From: Streptomyces sp. man185
GTDB taxonomy: Bacteria; Actinomycetota; Actinomycetes; Streptomycetales; Streptomycetaceae
Direction of reading: 5' to 3'
Assembly (NCBI GenBank): GCA_002551355.1
Contig: NTHE01000009.1
Location: forward strand, 62,001-126,000
DNA length: 64,000 nucleotides
Under the pieces are notes generated by a model that did not search any database, was not told where the DNA came from, and saw only the letters and a program-made list of their open reading frames with translations. Positions 45,921 through 54,570 of the stretch are shown here, one piece after another. Both the position numbers and the translations under genes were made by a program. How positions within the stretch are numbered: the first letter of the stretch is position 1; the number at the start of each line of letters is the position of its first letter.

Positions 45921-45952
45921 CCATCAACCGCCGCTTTGTGGGCGGCTGATGG
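45921..45952. promoter_or_regulatory. 12-bp inverted repeat upstream of bioY
   Basis: CCATCAACCGCC and GGCGGCTGATGG pair over 12 bases with one mismatch and an 8-base loop. A possible -10 (TAACGT, 45976-45981) lies just downstream, so the dyad would sit at or above the -35. It could be an operator for a biotin-responsive repressor. Confidence 0.5.
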
Positions 45953-46052
45953 TGATCGAGCGTTCACTGGTGGGCTAACGTCGGCGGAGCCCGACCCCAC
46001 CCCGACCGCCGGGGGCCGCCCCGGCCCACCTGCCCTCACCCGCGGAGTCCCG

Positions 46053-46646
46053 ATGAGCACTGCTGCCGCCCCCGTCCGCTCCGGAGCGGTCCTCGCCGAC
46101 CTGCTGCCCGCAGCCCGGCACCGCTACGCCGTGGACGCGGCCCTCGTCCTCGGCGGCGCGGCCCTGACCGGCATCGCGGCCCAGATCGCCGTCCCGGTCC
46201 CCGGCTCCCCGGTCCCGGTCACCGGTCAGACCTTCGCCGCACTCCTCATCGGCACCGCGCTGGGCGCCCGCCGGGGCTTCCTCTCCCTCGCGCTGTACGC
46301 GCTCGTCGGCATGGCCGGCATGCCGTGGTTCGCGGAGGCCTCCTCGGGCTGGAGCATGCCGTCCCTCGGCTATGTCTTCGGCATGCTCCTGGCCGCCACC
46401 GTCGTCGGCGCCCTCGCCCGCCGCGGCGGCGACCGCTCCGTGCTGCGCACGGCGGGCACGATGGTCCTCGGCTCAGCGATCATCTACGCCATCGGCGTGC
46501 CCTACCTCGCGCTGTCCACCGGGATGTCGCTGAGCGCCGCCGTCGCGGCCGGCCTCACCCCGTTCCTGATCGGCGACGCCCTGAAGGCGGCCCTGGCCAT
46601 GGGCCTCCTGCCCACCACCTGGAAGCTGCTGGGCCGCCGCGGCTGA
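46053..46646 (+). CDS. bioY: Biotin transporter S component
   Basis: This 197-residue membrane protein is the biotin-binding subunit of an energy-coupling-factor transporter. AALVLGGAALTGIAAQIAVP, VPVTGQTFAALLIGTALGAR and RRGFLSLALYALVGMAGMPW match BioY, and the biotin-site region WSMPSLGYVFGMLLAATVVG is present. No bioM/bioN (ATPase and T component) adjoin, so it works alone or with a shared module. GGAG precedes the ATG by seven bases. It is convergent with the FAD oxidoreductase gene (7-base gap). Confidence 0.9.
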   Translation: MSTAAAPVRSGAVLADLLPAARHRYAVDAALVLGGAALTGIAAQIAVPVPGSPVPVTGQTFAALLIGTALGARRGFLSLALYALVGMAGMPWFAEASSGWSMPSLGYVFGMLLAATVVGALARRGGDRSVLRTAGTMVLGSAIIYAIGVPYLALSTGMSLSAAVAAGLTPFLIGDALKAALAMGLLPTTWKLLGRRG

Positions 46647-46653
46647 CCAGCCC

Positions 46654-47946
46654 TCAGCCCTCGTAAGGCCCTCCGAAGAGGCCCGCCGGATCGTACTGGG
46701 AGACCAGGCCGGCGAGCCTCTTCGCCGTTTCCGGCTCATGGAAACCGGCGGTCCGGTCCCCGCCGCCGAAGCAGAAGTTGGCCGCGCGCCCCTGAACGAG
46801 CGGCCCCAGCACCCCGGACACCTCCCCGTACAGCGAGCGCACCGACGGCACGTCCGTACCGTCCAGCGGCGACAGCAGCCGCAGCAGGAAGCCCGCGTCC
46901 CGGTAGGGCACCGCGCTCGCCACCCGAGGCCGCTCGGCGGACGCCCCGCCGAGGTGATTGAGCTGCACCACGTTCATCATCTGCGCCCCGGGCCCGGTCA
47001 GCTCCAGCACCCGCGCGGCCCTCTCCGCCTCCAGTCCCCGAAGCATCAGCCCCTCCCCGTAGTACGCGTGCGCGAACGGCGGGTCGTTGTGGATGGTGGG
47101 GCTCTCCGCGTACGGCATCTCCCGGAAGGAGTCCTCCAGCGCGGGCCCGATCGCCCGCAGCGGGGCCACCAGCCGCTCGCCCTCGGCCGCGTCCCCCGTG
47201 AACGCGACCCGCACCGAGACGACGTACCGCCCGCGCACCTCCTCGGGCACCTGCGGCAGGTCCGGATAGGGCAGCGCGGCCAGTGAGGACGTGAGGCTCT
47301 CCGGCACCGTCCGGGTCCACCCCAGATAGCGGTCCACCACCTCGGCCGCCCGTTCCCCGTCGAACGCGATCGACCCTCCGTACAGCCGCTCCACCGCCAC
47401 CAGGCCGATCTCCAGCGAGGTCACCACCCCCAGCCGGCGCCCGCCGCCGCGCAACCCCCAGAACAGCTCCGGCTCGCGCTCGGGCGTGACCCGGCGCGGA
47501 ACACCGTCGGGGGTCACCACCTCCAGCGCCCGGACATGGTCGGAGGCGTACCCGAACTGCCGGGCCAGGATGCCCAGTCCGCCGCCCAGCGTGTACGAGA
47601 CCGCGCCCACCGAGGGCGACGAGCCGTTGAGCGGGGCGAGACCGTGCGGGGCGGCCGCCGCGGTCACCGCGCCCCAGGTCGCTCCCGCCCCGATCGTGGC
47701 CGTGCGGGCGACCGGGTCGACGGTGACGGAGTCCAGGGCGCGGGTGACCACGAGGACGCCGCCCTCGACCGCTCCGGGCAGTCCGTGCCCGGTGGCGTGC
47801 GCGGTCACGCGGAGCCCGCGCCCGGCGGCGTACGCCACGGCCTCCCGCACGTCGTCGGGGGTACGGGCCTCGACGAGACGGTCGGGGCGGATCGGGAAGC
47901 CGGTCTGGAAGCTGGCGGGGGCGGACCCGCCGGGCCGGGACGACAT
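46654..47946 (-). CDS. FAD-binding oxidoreductase (berberine-bridge/PCMH type)
   Basis: This 430-residue flavoenzyme has a PCMH FAD domain (RGLRVTAHATGHGLPGAVEG; ATIGAGATWGAVTAAAAPHG; YTLGGGLGILARQFGYASDH) and a BBE-like C-terminus (GRAANFCFGGGDRT). The His of ATGHG is the usual site of covalent FAD linkage; the second-site Cys seems to be replaced by Ser (SVGAVSY), so bicovalent attachment is unlikely. No signal peptide. The substrate is unknown; relatives oxidise sugars or aromatic alcohols. The start codon's ribosome-binding site lies in a hairpin (see 47951-47993). Confidence 0.85.
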   Translation of the reverse strand: MSSRPGGSAPASFQTGFPIRPDRLVEARTPDDVREAVAYAAGRGLRVTAHATGHGLPGAVEGGVLVVTRALDSVTVDPVARTATIGAGATWGAVTAAAAPHGLAPLNGSSPSVGAVSYTLGGGLGILARQFGYASDHVRALEVVTPDGVPRRVTPEREPELFWGLRGGGRRLGVVTSLEIGLVAVERLYGGSIAFDGERAAEVVDRYLGWTRTVPESLTSSLAALPYPDLPQVPEEVRGRYVVSVRVAFTGDAAEGERLVAPLRAIGPALEDSFREMPYAESPTIHNDPPFAHAYYGEGLMLRGLEAERAARVLELTGPGAQMMNVVQLNHLGGASAERPRVASAVPYRDAGFLLRLLSPLDGTDVPSVRSLYGEVSGVLGPLVQGRAANFCFGGGDRTAGFHEPETAKRLAGLVSQYDPAGLFGGPYEG

Positions 47947-47950
47947 GGAA

Positions 47951-47993
47951 AAGCTCTCCTTCGGTCGCGTTTCTGCGGTGTGAAGGAGAGCTT
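47951..47993 (-). promoter_or_regulatory. Leader hairpin covering the ribosome-binding site of the FAD oxidoreductase
   Basis: AAGCTCTCCTTC and GAAGGAGAGCTT form a perfect 12-bp stem with a 19-base loop. On the minus-strand message, the 3' arm contains GAAGGAG, the ribosome-binding site, 9 bases before the ATG at 47946. Folding would hide it. A perfect stem of 12 bases is not expected by chance at this position. Confidence 0.8.
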
Positions 47994-47999
47994 CCCCGG

Positions 48000-48026
48000 C
48001 ATACCTGACAGCGTCCGTCAGGTATG
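48000..48026. promoter_or_regulatory. 10-bp dyad between permease 3 and the FAD oxidoreductase
   Basis: CATACCTGAC and GTCAGGTATG are perfect arms with a 7-base spacer, 30 bp after the permease 3 stop. It resembles a TetR-type operator; it could equally be a weak terminator, though the arms are AT-rich for one and no T-run follows. Confidence 0.65.
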
Positions 48027-48055
48027 GATGACGATTCGTGGCGGACGGCCGACGA

Positions 48056-49489
48056 TCACTTGGCGACGGCCTTGCGGCCGCGCCTCTCGCGGAACAGCGA
48101 GATGCCCACCACCAGGGCCGCGACCAGCAGCGACAGCACGACCTGCTCGCGGGCGGTGTCGTCGGTCAGCATGTAGACGAGGACGAAGGAGATCGCCGCG
48201 ATCGTCGCCCAGGTGAGGTACGGGAAGAGCCACATCCGTACGACCAGCTTGCCGGGGGTCTCGCGCAGGATGATCCCGCGCATCCGCAGCTGGGTGAAAC
48301 AGATGACCAGCCACACGAAGAGCGCGACCGCGCCGGAGGAGTTCAGCAGGAACTGGAACACCGTGTCGGGCCACTGGTAGTTGAAGAACACCGCCACGAA
48401 ACCGAAGACCACCGAGGACAGGATCGCCGTCTGCGGCACACCGCGCTTGTTGACCTTGGCGAAGGACTTCGGGGCGTCCCCCCGCTCGCCGAGCGAGAAC
48501 GCCATCCGGGATGCGGTGTACAGACCGGAGTTGAGGCAGGACAGCACGGCCGTCAGCACGATGAAGTCCATGACGTTGCCGGCCTGCGGGATCCCGATCG
48601 AGTCGAGGGCGGCGACATAGCTGCCCTTTTCCATGATCGACGGGTCGTTCCACGGCAGCAGCGTCAGCACGACGAAGATGGAGCCGAGGTAGAAGACGGC
48701 GATACGCCAGATCACACTGTTGGTGGCCTTCGAGACGGCGCGCTGCGGGTCCGAGGACTCGCCGGCGGCCAGCGTCACGATCTCACTGCCCATGAACGAG
48801 AAGACGACCATCAGCACACCGGTCAGGATCGCGCCCGGCCCCTCGGGGAAGAACCCGCCGCTGTCCGTCAGATGGGCCAGACCCGACCCCGGGTTGTCCG
48901 AACCGGGCAGGAACCCGAAGACGGCGAGGAAGCCGACGACCACGAACGCGGCTATCGCCACGACCTTGATCCCGGCGAACCAGAACTCGAACTCGCCGTA
49001 ACTGCCGACCGAGACCAGGTTGGTGGCGGTCAGCACGACCATCACGATCAGCGCCCAGGCCCACTGGGGCACGCCCGGAACCCAGCTCTCCAGGATCTTC
49101 GCGCCCGCCGTGGCCTCTACGGCGAGCACCACGACCCAGAAGAACCAGTAGAGCCAGCCGATGGAGAAACCGGCCCAACGGCCGAGCGCCTGGTCGGCGT
49201 AGGCGGAGAAGGAGCCGGAGCTCGGCCGGGCTGCCGCCATCTCGCCGAGCATCCGCATCACGAGGACGACCATCAGGCCGACCATCGCGTACGAGATCAG
49301 GATCGCCGGACCCGCGGCCGCGATGCCCGCGCTCGATCCCACGAAGAGCCCGGCGCCGATCACGCCGCCGATCGCGATCATCGAGAGGTGGCGGTTCTTC
49401 AGGCCTGCCTGAAGCCCGCCCGACGAGTCCGGCCGGTCCGGCTCACCGGGCTCCTGGCCCGGCTTCGCCAGCGTCGTCTGCGACGTCAT
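48056..49489 (-). CDS. Amino-acid permease (APC/AAT family), paralogue 3
   Basis: This 477-residue transporter starts with a polar tail (MTSQTTLAKPGQEPGEPDRP) followed by LKNRHLSMIAIGGVIGAGLF and VGSSAGIAAAGPAILISYAM. AARPSSGSFSAYADQALGRW and TNLVSVGSYGEFEFWFAGIK keep the family landmarks. It differs from paralogues 1 and 2 mainly in the loop after helix 8 (KSFAKVNKRGVPQTAIL) and in lacking the His of the SVHAER motif (Tyr-Ala-Asp). The start at 49489 is preceded by TAAGG at a long distance. A different substrate from paralogues 1 and 2 is probable. Confidence 0.88.
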   Translation of the reverse strand: MTSQTTLAKPGQEPGEPDRPDSSGGLQAGLKNRHLSMIAIGGVIGAGLFVGSSAGIAAAGPAILISYAMVGLMVVLVMRMLGEMAAARPSSGSFSAYADQALGRWAGFSIGWLYWFFWVVVLAVEATAGAKILESWVPGVPQWAWALIVMVVLTATNLVSVGSYGEFEFWFAGIKVVAIAAFVVVGFLAVFGFLPGSDNPGSGLAHLTDSGGFFPEGPGAILTGVLMVVFSFMGSEIVTLAAGESSDPQRAVSKATNSVIWRIAVFYLGSIFVVLTLLPWNDPSIMEKGSYVAALDSIGIPQAGNVMDFIVLTAVLSCLNSGLYTASRMAFSLGERGDAPKSFAKVNKRGVPQTAILSSVVFGFVAVFFNYQWPDTVFQFLLNSSGAVALFVWLVICFTQLRMRGIILRETPGKLVVRMWLFPYLTWATIAAISFVLVYMLTDDTAREQVVLSLLVAALVVGISLFRERRGRKAVAK

Positions 49490-49618
49490 GGGGGGATTCC
49501 TTACCTTTTCGAGCATGAGGGTGTGCCCTGCTCCGCCGTCGGGTGGTGCCCGTGGGGTGTGCGAAGACAAGGCCACGCATTCAAGCCCGATACAAGGCGG
49601 AAGGGGAACCCCCTCTTT

Positions 49619-49639
49619 CGGATCGTTTGCCGGATCGTT
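49619..49639. repeat. Two direct repeats CGGATCGTT, 12 bp apart
   Basis: CGGATCGTT occurs at 49619 and again at 49631 in the divergent gap between permease 3 and rpiB. It may be part of a regulator site. Confidence 0.4.
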
Positions 49640-49723
49640 GCCCAAGTGGCGTTCGCCACACAAAACCGGGCTCAGACCTGCGAATCATCGGATGGAGGCG
49701 TTGGCCCCGCTGACGGCTACCCC

Positions 49724-49746
49724 GCGAAGTTCGTGCCACACTTCGC
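49724..49746. promoter_or_regulatory. Dyad directly before the rpiB start codon
   Basis: GCGAAGT-N9-ACTTCGC ends three bases before the ATG. It could act as an operator or as a leader hairpin affecting initiation. No ribosome-binding site is visible between it and the ATG. Confidence 0.5.
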
Positions 49747-49749
49747 ACC

Positions 49750-50238
<489 letters not shown>

Positions 50239-50256
50239 CCCCGCCCCACACCGCTT

Positions 50257-50287
50257 CCGTGCCGCCGGGTCCCGCCCGGCGGCACGG
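50257..50287 (+). terminator. Terminator after rpiB
   Basis: CCGTGCCGCCGGG and its complement form a perfect 13-bp stem with a 5-base loop, 19 bases past the rpiB stop, followed by TCATGTC. Confidence 0.8.
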
Positions 50288-50338
50288 TCATGTCACCGCC
50301 CGACCCGTCACCCGTATCTCCACGAGGAGCAGCCCGCC

Positions 50339-51172
50339 GTGCCCGAGGGCCACACCATCCGCCGGCTCGCCGACGACCACGCCGAACGGTTCGCGGGCGC
50401 ACCGGTACGGGTGAGCAGCCCGCAGGGCAAGTTCTCCGACAGCGCGGCCCTGCTCGACGGGCGGACCCTCACCGCCACCGACGCCCACGGCAAACACCTC
50501 TTCCTCGGATTCGGGGAAACCGGCTGGGTCCACATCCACCTCGGCCTCTTCGGCAAGCTCGGCTTCGGCGCCGCCCCGCCCCCGCCGCCCACCGACACCG
50601 TCCGCCTCCGCCTGGTCAACGCGGACCACTACGCGGATCTGCGCGGCCCCACCGCCTGTGCCCTGCTCACCGAGCCCGAGAAGCACGCGATACACGAGCG
50701 CCTGGGCCCGGACCCGCTGCGCGGCGACGAGGACGGGGAGCGCGCCTGGCAGCGGATCTCCCGCAGCCGGACCACCATCGCCGCGCTGCTGATGGACCAG
50801 AAGGTCATCGCGGGCGTCGGCAACGTCTACCGCGCCGAGGTCCTCTTCCGCCACGGCATCGACCCGTACCGCACCGGCCGGGGCCTCACCCGCGCCGAGT
50901 GGGACACGATCTGGGCGGACCTCGGCGACCTGATGCGCGAAGGCGTGCGGAACAACCGCATCGACACCGTCCGCCCCGAACACCTCCCCGAGGCCATGGG
51001 CCGCCCGCCCCGCAAGGACGACCACGGCGGCGAGGTCTACGTCTACCGGCGCGCGAACCTGCCCTGCCACCTCTGCCGTACGGAGATCCGTACCGCTGAC
51101 CTCGTCTCCCGCAACCTCTTCTGGTGCCCCCGGTGCCAGCCGCCGGGGCCCTCCGGCGGCGGGAAAGGCTGA
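50339..51172 (+). CDS. nei: Fpg/Nei-family DNA glycosylase
   Basis: This 277-residue base-excision-repair glycosylase/AP lyase has the catalytic Pro1-Glu2 after removal of the first Met (MPEGHTIRRLADDHAERF). The H2TH region (LMDQKVIAGVGNVYRAEVLF) is intact. The C-terminal zinc finger reads LPCHLCRTEIRT with the second CxxC in LFWCPRCQ. The PEGHTI start is the Nei2-type, rather than the MPELPEV of MutM. It should remove oxidised pyrimidines. GAGGAG lies ten bases before the GTG. Confidence 0.88.
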   Translation: MPEGHTIRRLADDHAERFAGAPVRVSSPQGKFSDSAALLDGRTLTATDAHGKHLFLGFGETGWVHIHLGLFGKLGFGAAPPPPPTDTVRLRLVNADHYADLRGPTACALLTEPEKHAIHERLGPDPLRGDEDGERAWQRISRSRTTIAALLMDQKVIAGVGNVYRAEVLFRHGIDPYRTGRGLTRAEWDTIWADLGDLMREGVRNNRIDTVRPEHLPEAMGRPPRKDDHGGEVYVYRRANLPCHLCRTEIRTADLVSRNLFWCPRCQPPGPSGGGKG

Positions 51173-51262
51173 AAGCCGTCCGAAGAAGGCGGACGGGAAC
51201 GCGCGGACGACCCCATTTCGAGCGCATTGTCACCGGGGTCCCCCTGCACCGGAGGCGTTCGG

Positions 51263-52426
51263 GTGGATAAGGTCCCGGCAGTGGCCCGTAGCGGAGGAGT
51301 AGACGACTTCTGGGCCCGGTGGCGCAGAAAGATGCACCGGGTCCGCACCGGTGTGCGCAAATCCGGGGTCGACTACTTCCGCGGCGACGGTTCCGACTGG
51401 ATCGCCCTGGCCGGTCTGCTGCTGACGATCCCGGCCATCACCTTCGCCACCGTCGTCAGCCCGCTCTGGATCGACCCGGCCGCCCTCGCCCTGCCCATCG
51501 TGGCGGGCGGTCTCGTGCTGCGCCCCGCCAGCCTGCTGGGCCTGTACGCGACGGCCGCCGTCGCCCTGATCATCGAGGCGCTCACCCTCGGCCCGTACCT
51601 GGACGGCCCCGCCAGAGTCACCCCGGGCACCGTCCTCGTGGTCGCCGCCTGCGGGTTCTTCGGGCTGGTCCTCGCCCAGTTCAGGGCCCGGGTCGGCGTG
51701 CCCTGGCGGGGCGGCGGCACGATGCTCTTCGACCTGCGCGAACGCATCCGGGTGCAGAGCTCCCTGCCCCGGCTGCCGCAGGGCTGGCACCGCGAGATGG
51801 CCCTGCGCCCGGCGGGCGGCCAGTCGTTCTCCGGGGACTTCGTCGTCGCGGCCCGCACCCACGGGGGCCGCACCCTGGAGGCCGTCCTCACCGACGTCTC
51901 CGGCAAGGGCATGGACGCGGGCTCCCGGGCCCTGCTGCTGTCCGGCGCCTTCGGCGGGCTGCTCGGCTCGCTGGCCCCGCACGCCTTCCTGCCCGCCGCC
52001 AACGGCTATCTGCTGCGCCAGGACTGGGACGAGGGCTTCGCCACCTCCATCCACCTGGTGCTGGACCTGGAGTCGGGCGACTACGAGATCTACTCCGCGG
52101 GCCACCCGCCCGCCCTCCAACTGCACGCGGGCAGCGGGCAGTGGGAGGAGAAGTCGGGGGAGGGGCCCCTGCTCGGCGTCTACGACGGAGCCGAGTTCGA
52201 CGCGGTGAAGGGCTCGCTCGCACCCGGCGACGTCCTCATGCTGTTCACCGACGGTCTGGTGGAGGCCTCCGACCGGGACATCGCCGAGGGCATCGACCGG
52301 CTGACGGGCGAGGCCGACCGCTATGTATCCACCGGCTTCGAGGGCGCTGCCTGGCATCTGATCGAGGCCTGCGCCAAGGACGTCAACGACGACCGGGCCC
52401 TGTTGCTGCTCTCCCGCCGGGCCTGA
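51263..52426 (+). CDS. Membrane SpoIIE-type PP2C serine/threonine phosphatase
   Basis: This 387-residue protein has three to four N-terminal membrane helices (about residues 45-140: DWIALAGLLLTIPAITFATV, ALPIVAGGLVLRPASLLGLY, VLVVAACGFFGLVLAQF). A cytoplasmic PPM phosphatase of the SpoIIE/RsbU type follows. The metal and phosphate residues appear in SFSGDFVVAA, VLTDVSGKGMDAGSRALLLS, LFTDGLVEASDRD and NDDRALLLLSR. Many Streptomyces homologues act on anti-anti-sigma factors; its partner is not in the window. The GTG at 51263 follows GGAGG by seven bases. Confidence 0.88.
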   Translation: MDKVPAVARSGGVDDFWARWRRKMHRVRTGVRKSGVDYFRGDGSDWIALAGLLLTIPAITFATVVSPLWIDPAALALPIVAGGLVLRPASLLGLYATAAVALIIEALTLGPYLDGPARVTPGTVLVVAACGFFGLVLAQFRARVGVPWRGGGTMLFDLRERIRVQSSLPRLPQGWHREMALRPAGGQSFSGDFVVAARTHGGRTLEAVLTDVSGKGMDAGSRALLLSGAFGGLLGSLAPHAFLPAANGYLLRQDWDEGFATSIHLVLDLESGDYEIYSAGHPPALQLHAGSGQWEEKSGEGPLLGVYDGAEFDAVKGSLAPGDVLMLFTDGLVEASDRDIAEGIDRLTGEADRYVSTGFEGAAWHLIEACAKDVNDDRALLLLSRRA

Positions 52427-52467
52427 GAGCGGCCTCCGGCACGGACGCCGCTCCCACCGGACCCTGA

Positions 52468-52523
52468 ACGGCGGAGAGGCGCCCGTCACCCGGGGGCCGG
52501 GTATCGGGGCGCCTCTCCGCCGT
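52468..52523. terminator. Bidirectional terminator
   Basis: A perfect 17-bp stem (ACGGCGGAGAGGCGCCC) with a 22-base loop separates the convergent phosphatase and antiporter genes. Confidence 0.8.
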
Positions 52524-52560
52524 CCGGTGGTGCTGGGCCGTGAGGCTCAGCCGGTGGTGC

Positions 52561-53745
52561 TCAGACCGACACCGGAACCTGCTCCTGGTCCTGGTTGTCG
52601 TCCTTCTTGCGGCCGCCCGGCAGGATGCGGGCCAGCCAGTGCGAGCGTCCGGCGGCCAGCGGCGCGAGGACGGCGAGCAGGAGGACGTAACCGGCGATGA
52701 ACGGCGAGAGCCGCTCGTCCAGTCCGGCGGCCGCCGCCATCGTGGCCAGGATGAGCGCGAACTCACCGCGGGCGACCAGCGTGGTGGCGATGTTGGACGT
52801 GGCCTGCGCGCCGAAGGAGTACACCTTCGCCGCCGCGAGTCCGGCCGCGACGTTCATGGCGAGCGTCAGCACGACGGCCGCAAGCACCGGCCACAGCACG
52901 CTCGGAAGGTCGCCCGGGTCGATGGAGAGGCCGAAGGCGAAGAAGAAGATCGCGCCGAACGCGTCCCGCAGCGGGTGGACCAGCTTGAGGATGCGGTCGC
53001 CGGACGAGGTGGAGCCGAGCATCAGGCCGACCATGAACGCGCCGATCGCGTCGGCGACGCCGAACATCTCGGAGACACCGGCGACGAAGACGGCCATGCC
53101 GAGGAACGAGATGACCAGCAGCTCGTCGTCCTTGGTGTTCATGAGCTTGCCGATGATCTTCGTGCCGAACCGCGCCGCCAGCGCGAGCAGCAGCAGGAAG
53201 CCGAAGGCCTTGCCGCCGTCGATCAGCGCGGCCGAGAGGCTGTCCGCACCGGACAGGATCGGCTGGAGCGCGGCGAGGTACAGGGCGAGGAAGATGTCCT
53301 CGACGACGATGATGCCGAGGATCGGGCGGGTCTCCGGATTCCCGATGCGTCCGAGGTCCACCAGGATCTTGGTGACGATCGCGGACGAGGAGATGCCGAG
53401 GACACCGGCCAGGACCAGCGCCTCCGAGGTGCCCCAGCCCAGCGCGAAGCCGAATATGAGACCGGCGCCGACGTTCAGGACGAGATACGTCCCGCCCGCG
53501 ATGGCCATCTTCCGGCCACCCGTCTTGAGGTCGTCCATGTGGAACTCGAGCCCCAGGTAGAAGAGCAGGAGGACGAGTCCCAGCGCGGAGAGCATCTCCA
53601 GGTCGTGCGGGTTCGAGAGGAGTGTGTATCCGGGGGTGTGCGGGCCGAGGAGGATTCCGGCCAGGATGAACAGGGGGATCGTCGGCAGCCCGATACGGCC
53701 GCCGAGGCGGGCGAGGACGGCAGCGGCCAGGAAGGCGCCGCCCAT
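52561..53745 (-). CDS. Monovalent cation/proton antiporter (CPA2 family)
   Basis: This 394-residue or slightly longer transporter has 11-12 helices: MGGAFLAAAVLARLGGRIGL, IPLFILAGILLGPHTPGYTL, and the CPA2 core LVLAGVLGISSSAIVTKILV, then ILGIIVVEDIFLALYL (the ion-binding Asp) and FFFAFGLSIDPGDLPSVLW. It should exchange K+ or Na+ for protons; no TrkA-N domain is fused, only a short acidic tail (DDNQDQEQVPVSV). The ATG at 53745 has no ribosome-binding site. Nine codons upstream in frame is an ATC with GAAGGA eight bases before it, which may be the real start. Confidence 0.87.
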   Translation of the reverse strand: MGGAFLAAAVLARLGGRIGLPTIPLFILAGILLGPHTPGYTLLSNPHDLEMLSALGLVLLLFYLGLEFHMDDLKTGGRKMAIAGGTYLVLNVGAGLIFGFALGWGTSEALVLAGVLGISSSAIVTKILVDLGRIGNPETRPILGIIVVEDIFLALYLAALQPILSGADSLSAALIDGGKAFGFLLLLALAARFGTKIIGKLMNTKDDELLVISFLGMAVFVAGVSEMFGVADAIGAFMVGLMLGSTSSGDRILKLVHPLRDAFGAIFFFAFGLSIDPGDLPSVLWPVLAAVVLTLAMNVAAGLAAAKVYSFGAQATSNIATTLVARGEFALILATMAAAAGLDERLSPFIAGYVLLLAVLAPLAAGRSHWLARILPGGRKKDDNQDQEQVPVSV

Positions 53746-53980
53746 GGCGAGGAGGGTGTCTGCGTGTCCGATGAGCCTGGTCCTTCGGGGTCGGTCAAGA
53801 GCTGGTCAAGGGGGCATCAAGATTCCATCAGTAATTAGTTTACCGAACGATTGACGCTGCAACTATGACTCCGTCAGATTGTCAGCTTTTGTCTGCATGG
53901 TCCACGAGGGTGTCGCGCCAACAGCCCCAGGGGTGGAGCGAGTTCGGTCGCCGTCCCGGGCGCGGTCGTAGGCTCAGCCC

Positions 53981-54481
53981 ATGACTGGACGGCATCTGAG
54001 CGTCTCCGAGGTGGAGGCCATCGCCCGCGAGGCCCACGCGCGGCAGACCGACAAGGCGGGCCGCCCGTACGTGGAACACCTGGCGGCGGTGGCCGAAGGC
54101 GTACGGGTACGCGGCGGCGACGACGGGCAGATCGCGGCGGCCTGGCTGCACGACGCCGTCGAGGACGCCGCGCTCTCCGCCCGGTGGCTGGCCGCCGCCG
54201 CCCTGCCGCAGGAGGTGAAGGACATGGTCCTGGCGGTGACCAAGCGGCCGGGGGAGGAGCTGTCCTCGTACACCGGGCGGATCCTGGCCACTCCGGGGGC
54301 GCTGCTCATCAAGGAGGCGGACCTCGCCCACAACACGGATCCCGCCCGCCTCGCGGTCCTGGACGCGGCGACCCGTACCCGGCTGGTGGCGAAGTATGCG
54401 CAGGTGCGAGGGCTGCTGGGGCTGGTCGGCGACGAATCACCTCCGGACCGAAAGAATTCGGCCAACCCGGAGACGCACTGA
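53981..54481 (+). CDS. HD-domain small alarmone hydrolase-like protein
   Basis: This 166-residue protein is the size of MESH1-type (p)ppGpp hydrolases and carries that family's set: YVEHLAAVAEGV (His33), AAWLHDAVEDA (His57-Asp58, Glu61-Asp62) and LIKEADLAHNTDPARL (Asp and Asn). The rest is helical. It lacks the synthetase domain of RelA/SpoT. Removal of ppGpp or pppGpp is inferred; nucleotide hydrolysis of another substrate is possible. TAGGCT lies six bases before the ATG and there is no ribosome-binding site, so it is likely leaderless. Confidence 0.8.
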   Translation: MTGRHLSVSEVEAIAREAHARQTDKAGRPYVEHLAAVAEGVRVRGGDDGQIAAAWLHDAVEDAALSARWLAAAALPQEVKDMVLAVTKRPGEELSSYTGRILATPGALLIKEADLAHNTDPARLAVLDAATRTRLVAKYAQVRGLLGLVGDESPPDRKNSANPETH

Positions 54482-54570
54482 TCCACCCGCGCTCCGGCTG
54501 CGGGTGGATCAGGGAAAAGCGGCGGGGGGAGCGCCGGCCGGCTCCGTGCGGCAGCGGGCTCTGCGGGGAC

